From positions 1 to 5,580 of the forward strand of contig JAGATI010000063.1 of the NCBI GenBank assembly GCA_017621295.1: a stretch of 5,580 nt of DNA. Direction: 5' to 3'. The translations under genes and the position numbers were made by a program. Shown here piece by piece: positions 5,494 to 5,580 of the stretch. The notes under the pieces were generated by a model. It did no database searches. It was not told where the DNA came from and saw nothing but the letters and a program-made list of their open reading frames with translations. The DNA is from Clostridia bacterium. GTDB taxonomy: Bacteria; Bacillota_A; Clostridia; TANB77; CAG-508. Position 1 is the stretch's first letter, and every line of letters begins with the position of its first letter.

Positions 5494-5580
5494 ATGATAA
5501 GCTTAAATGAATTTCTTGTAAATAAGAGAATAGATAAGAAGATAGATCAACCACAATATAAATATCATCCTACAACAAAA
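5494..5580 (+). CDS. BspA-like/DUF285 family paralog 4, N-terminus only, cut by right edge
   Basis: An ATG 22 nt after the preceding stop opens 29 codons that run off the window. They read MISLNEFLVNKRIDKKID followed by a YKYHPTTK segment, the same leader and beginning of the helical cap as in the three genes upstream. Its first 23 bases are identical to those of paralog 3. Repeats are expected beyond the window but cannot be seen. The spacer before it carries tatatatttaa (5473-5483), also found 14 nt before the ATG at 2340, which may be a shared initiation or promoter element or just AT-rich chance. No Shine-Dalgarno sequence is present. Confidence 0.85.
   Translation, partial: MISLNEFLVNKRIDKKIDQPQYKYHPTTK

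Noticed and set aside
2846..5580. Alternative genetic code with a reassigned stop codon, as in some large gut phages
   Set aside because: All frames are complete without in-frame TAG or TGA and end with TAA or TGA, so nothing here requires reassignment. The lack of TAG as a terminator among six stops is too few to mean anything.

Overview
The window looks like part of a large, AT-rich tailed-phage (or prophage) genome, probably with a contractile tail. The evidence is a densely packed gene layout, short overlaps between genes, a protein that resembles the tail-sheath completion protein gp15 of T4-like phages, and a long coiled-coil protein typical of virion parts. None of the visible starts has a clear Shine-Dalgarno sequence. 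That is common in Bacteroidota and their phages, but the host is an inference. The standard bacterial code works throughout: the six visible stops are TAA or TGA.

The left half (1-2233) is on the minus strand and reads right to left. It holds a gp15-like protein (2233 to 1445), then a 466-residue coiled-coil protein overlapping it by 8 nt (1452 to 52), then the first nine codons of another gene that runs off the left edge. The 106-nt divergent gap (2234-2339) contains a long imperfect inverted repeat and presumably the promoters for both directions.

The right half (2340-5580) is on the plus strand and is clearly poorer in G+C in the stretches I counted. It starts with an unrecognised 168-residue protein that shares an ATGA stop/start overlap with the next gene. 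Four tandem paralogs follow, the last cut by the window edge. Each starts with the same short leader (variants of MISLNEFLVNKK) and a small helical cap. In the three complete ones this leads into 25-residue BspA-like/DUF285 leucine-rich repeats of the form W[ND]VSNVxNMxxMFxxCxxFNxxL, with 6, 9 and 10 units, and a C-terminal PxWY cap. They have no signal peptide or lipobox, unlike the surface lipoproteins for which this repeat is known.

The most interesting part is this expanding family. Repeat modules shared between paralogs occur in swapped order, one 42-nt stretch is identical between two genes, and the common leader resembles in layout the capsid-targeting leader of T4 internal proteins. 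A working model is a set of modular binding proteins that are carried in the virion or made during infection and diversified by recombination between repeats. The function is not shown by the sequence.
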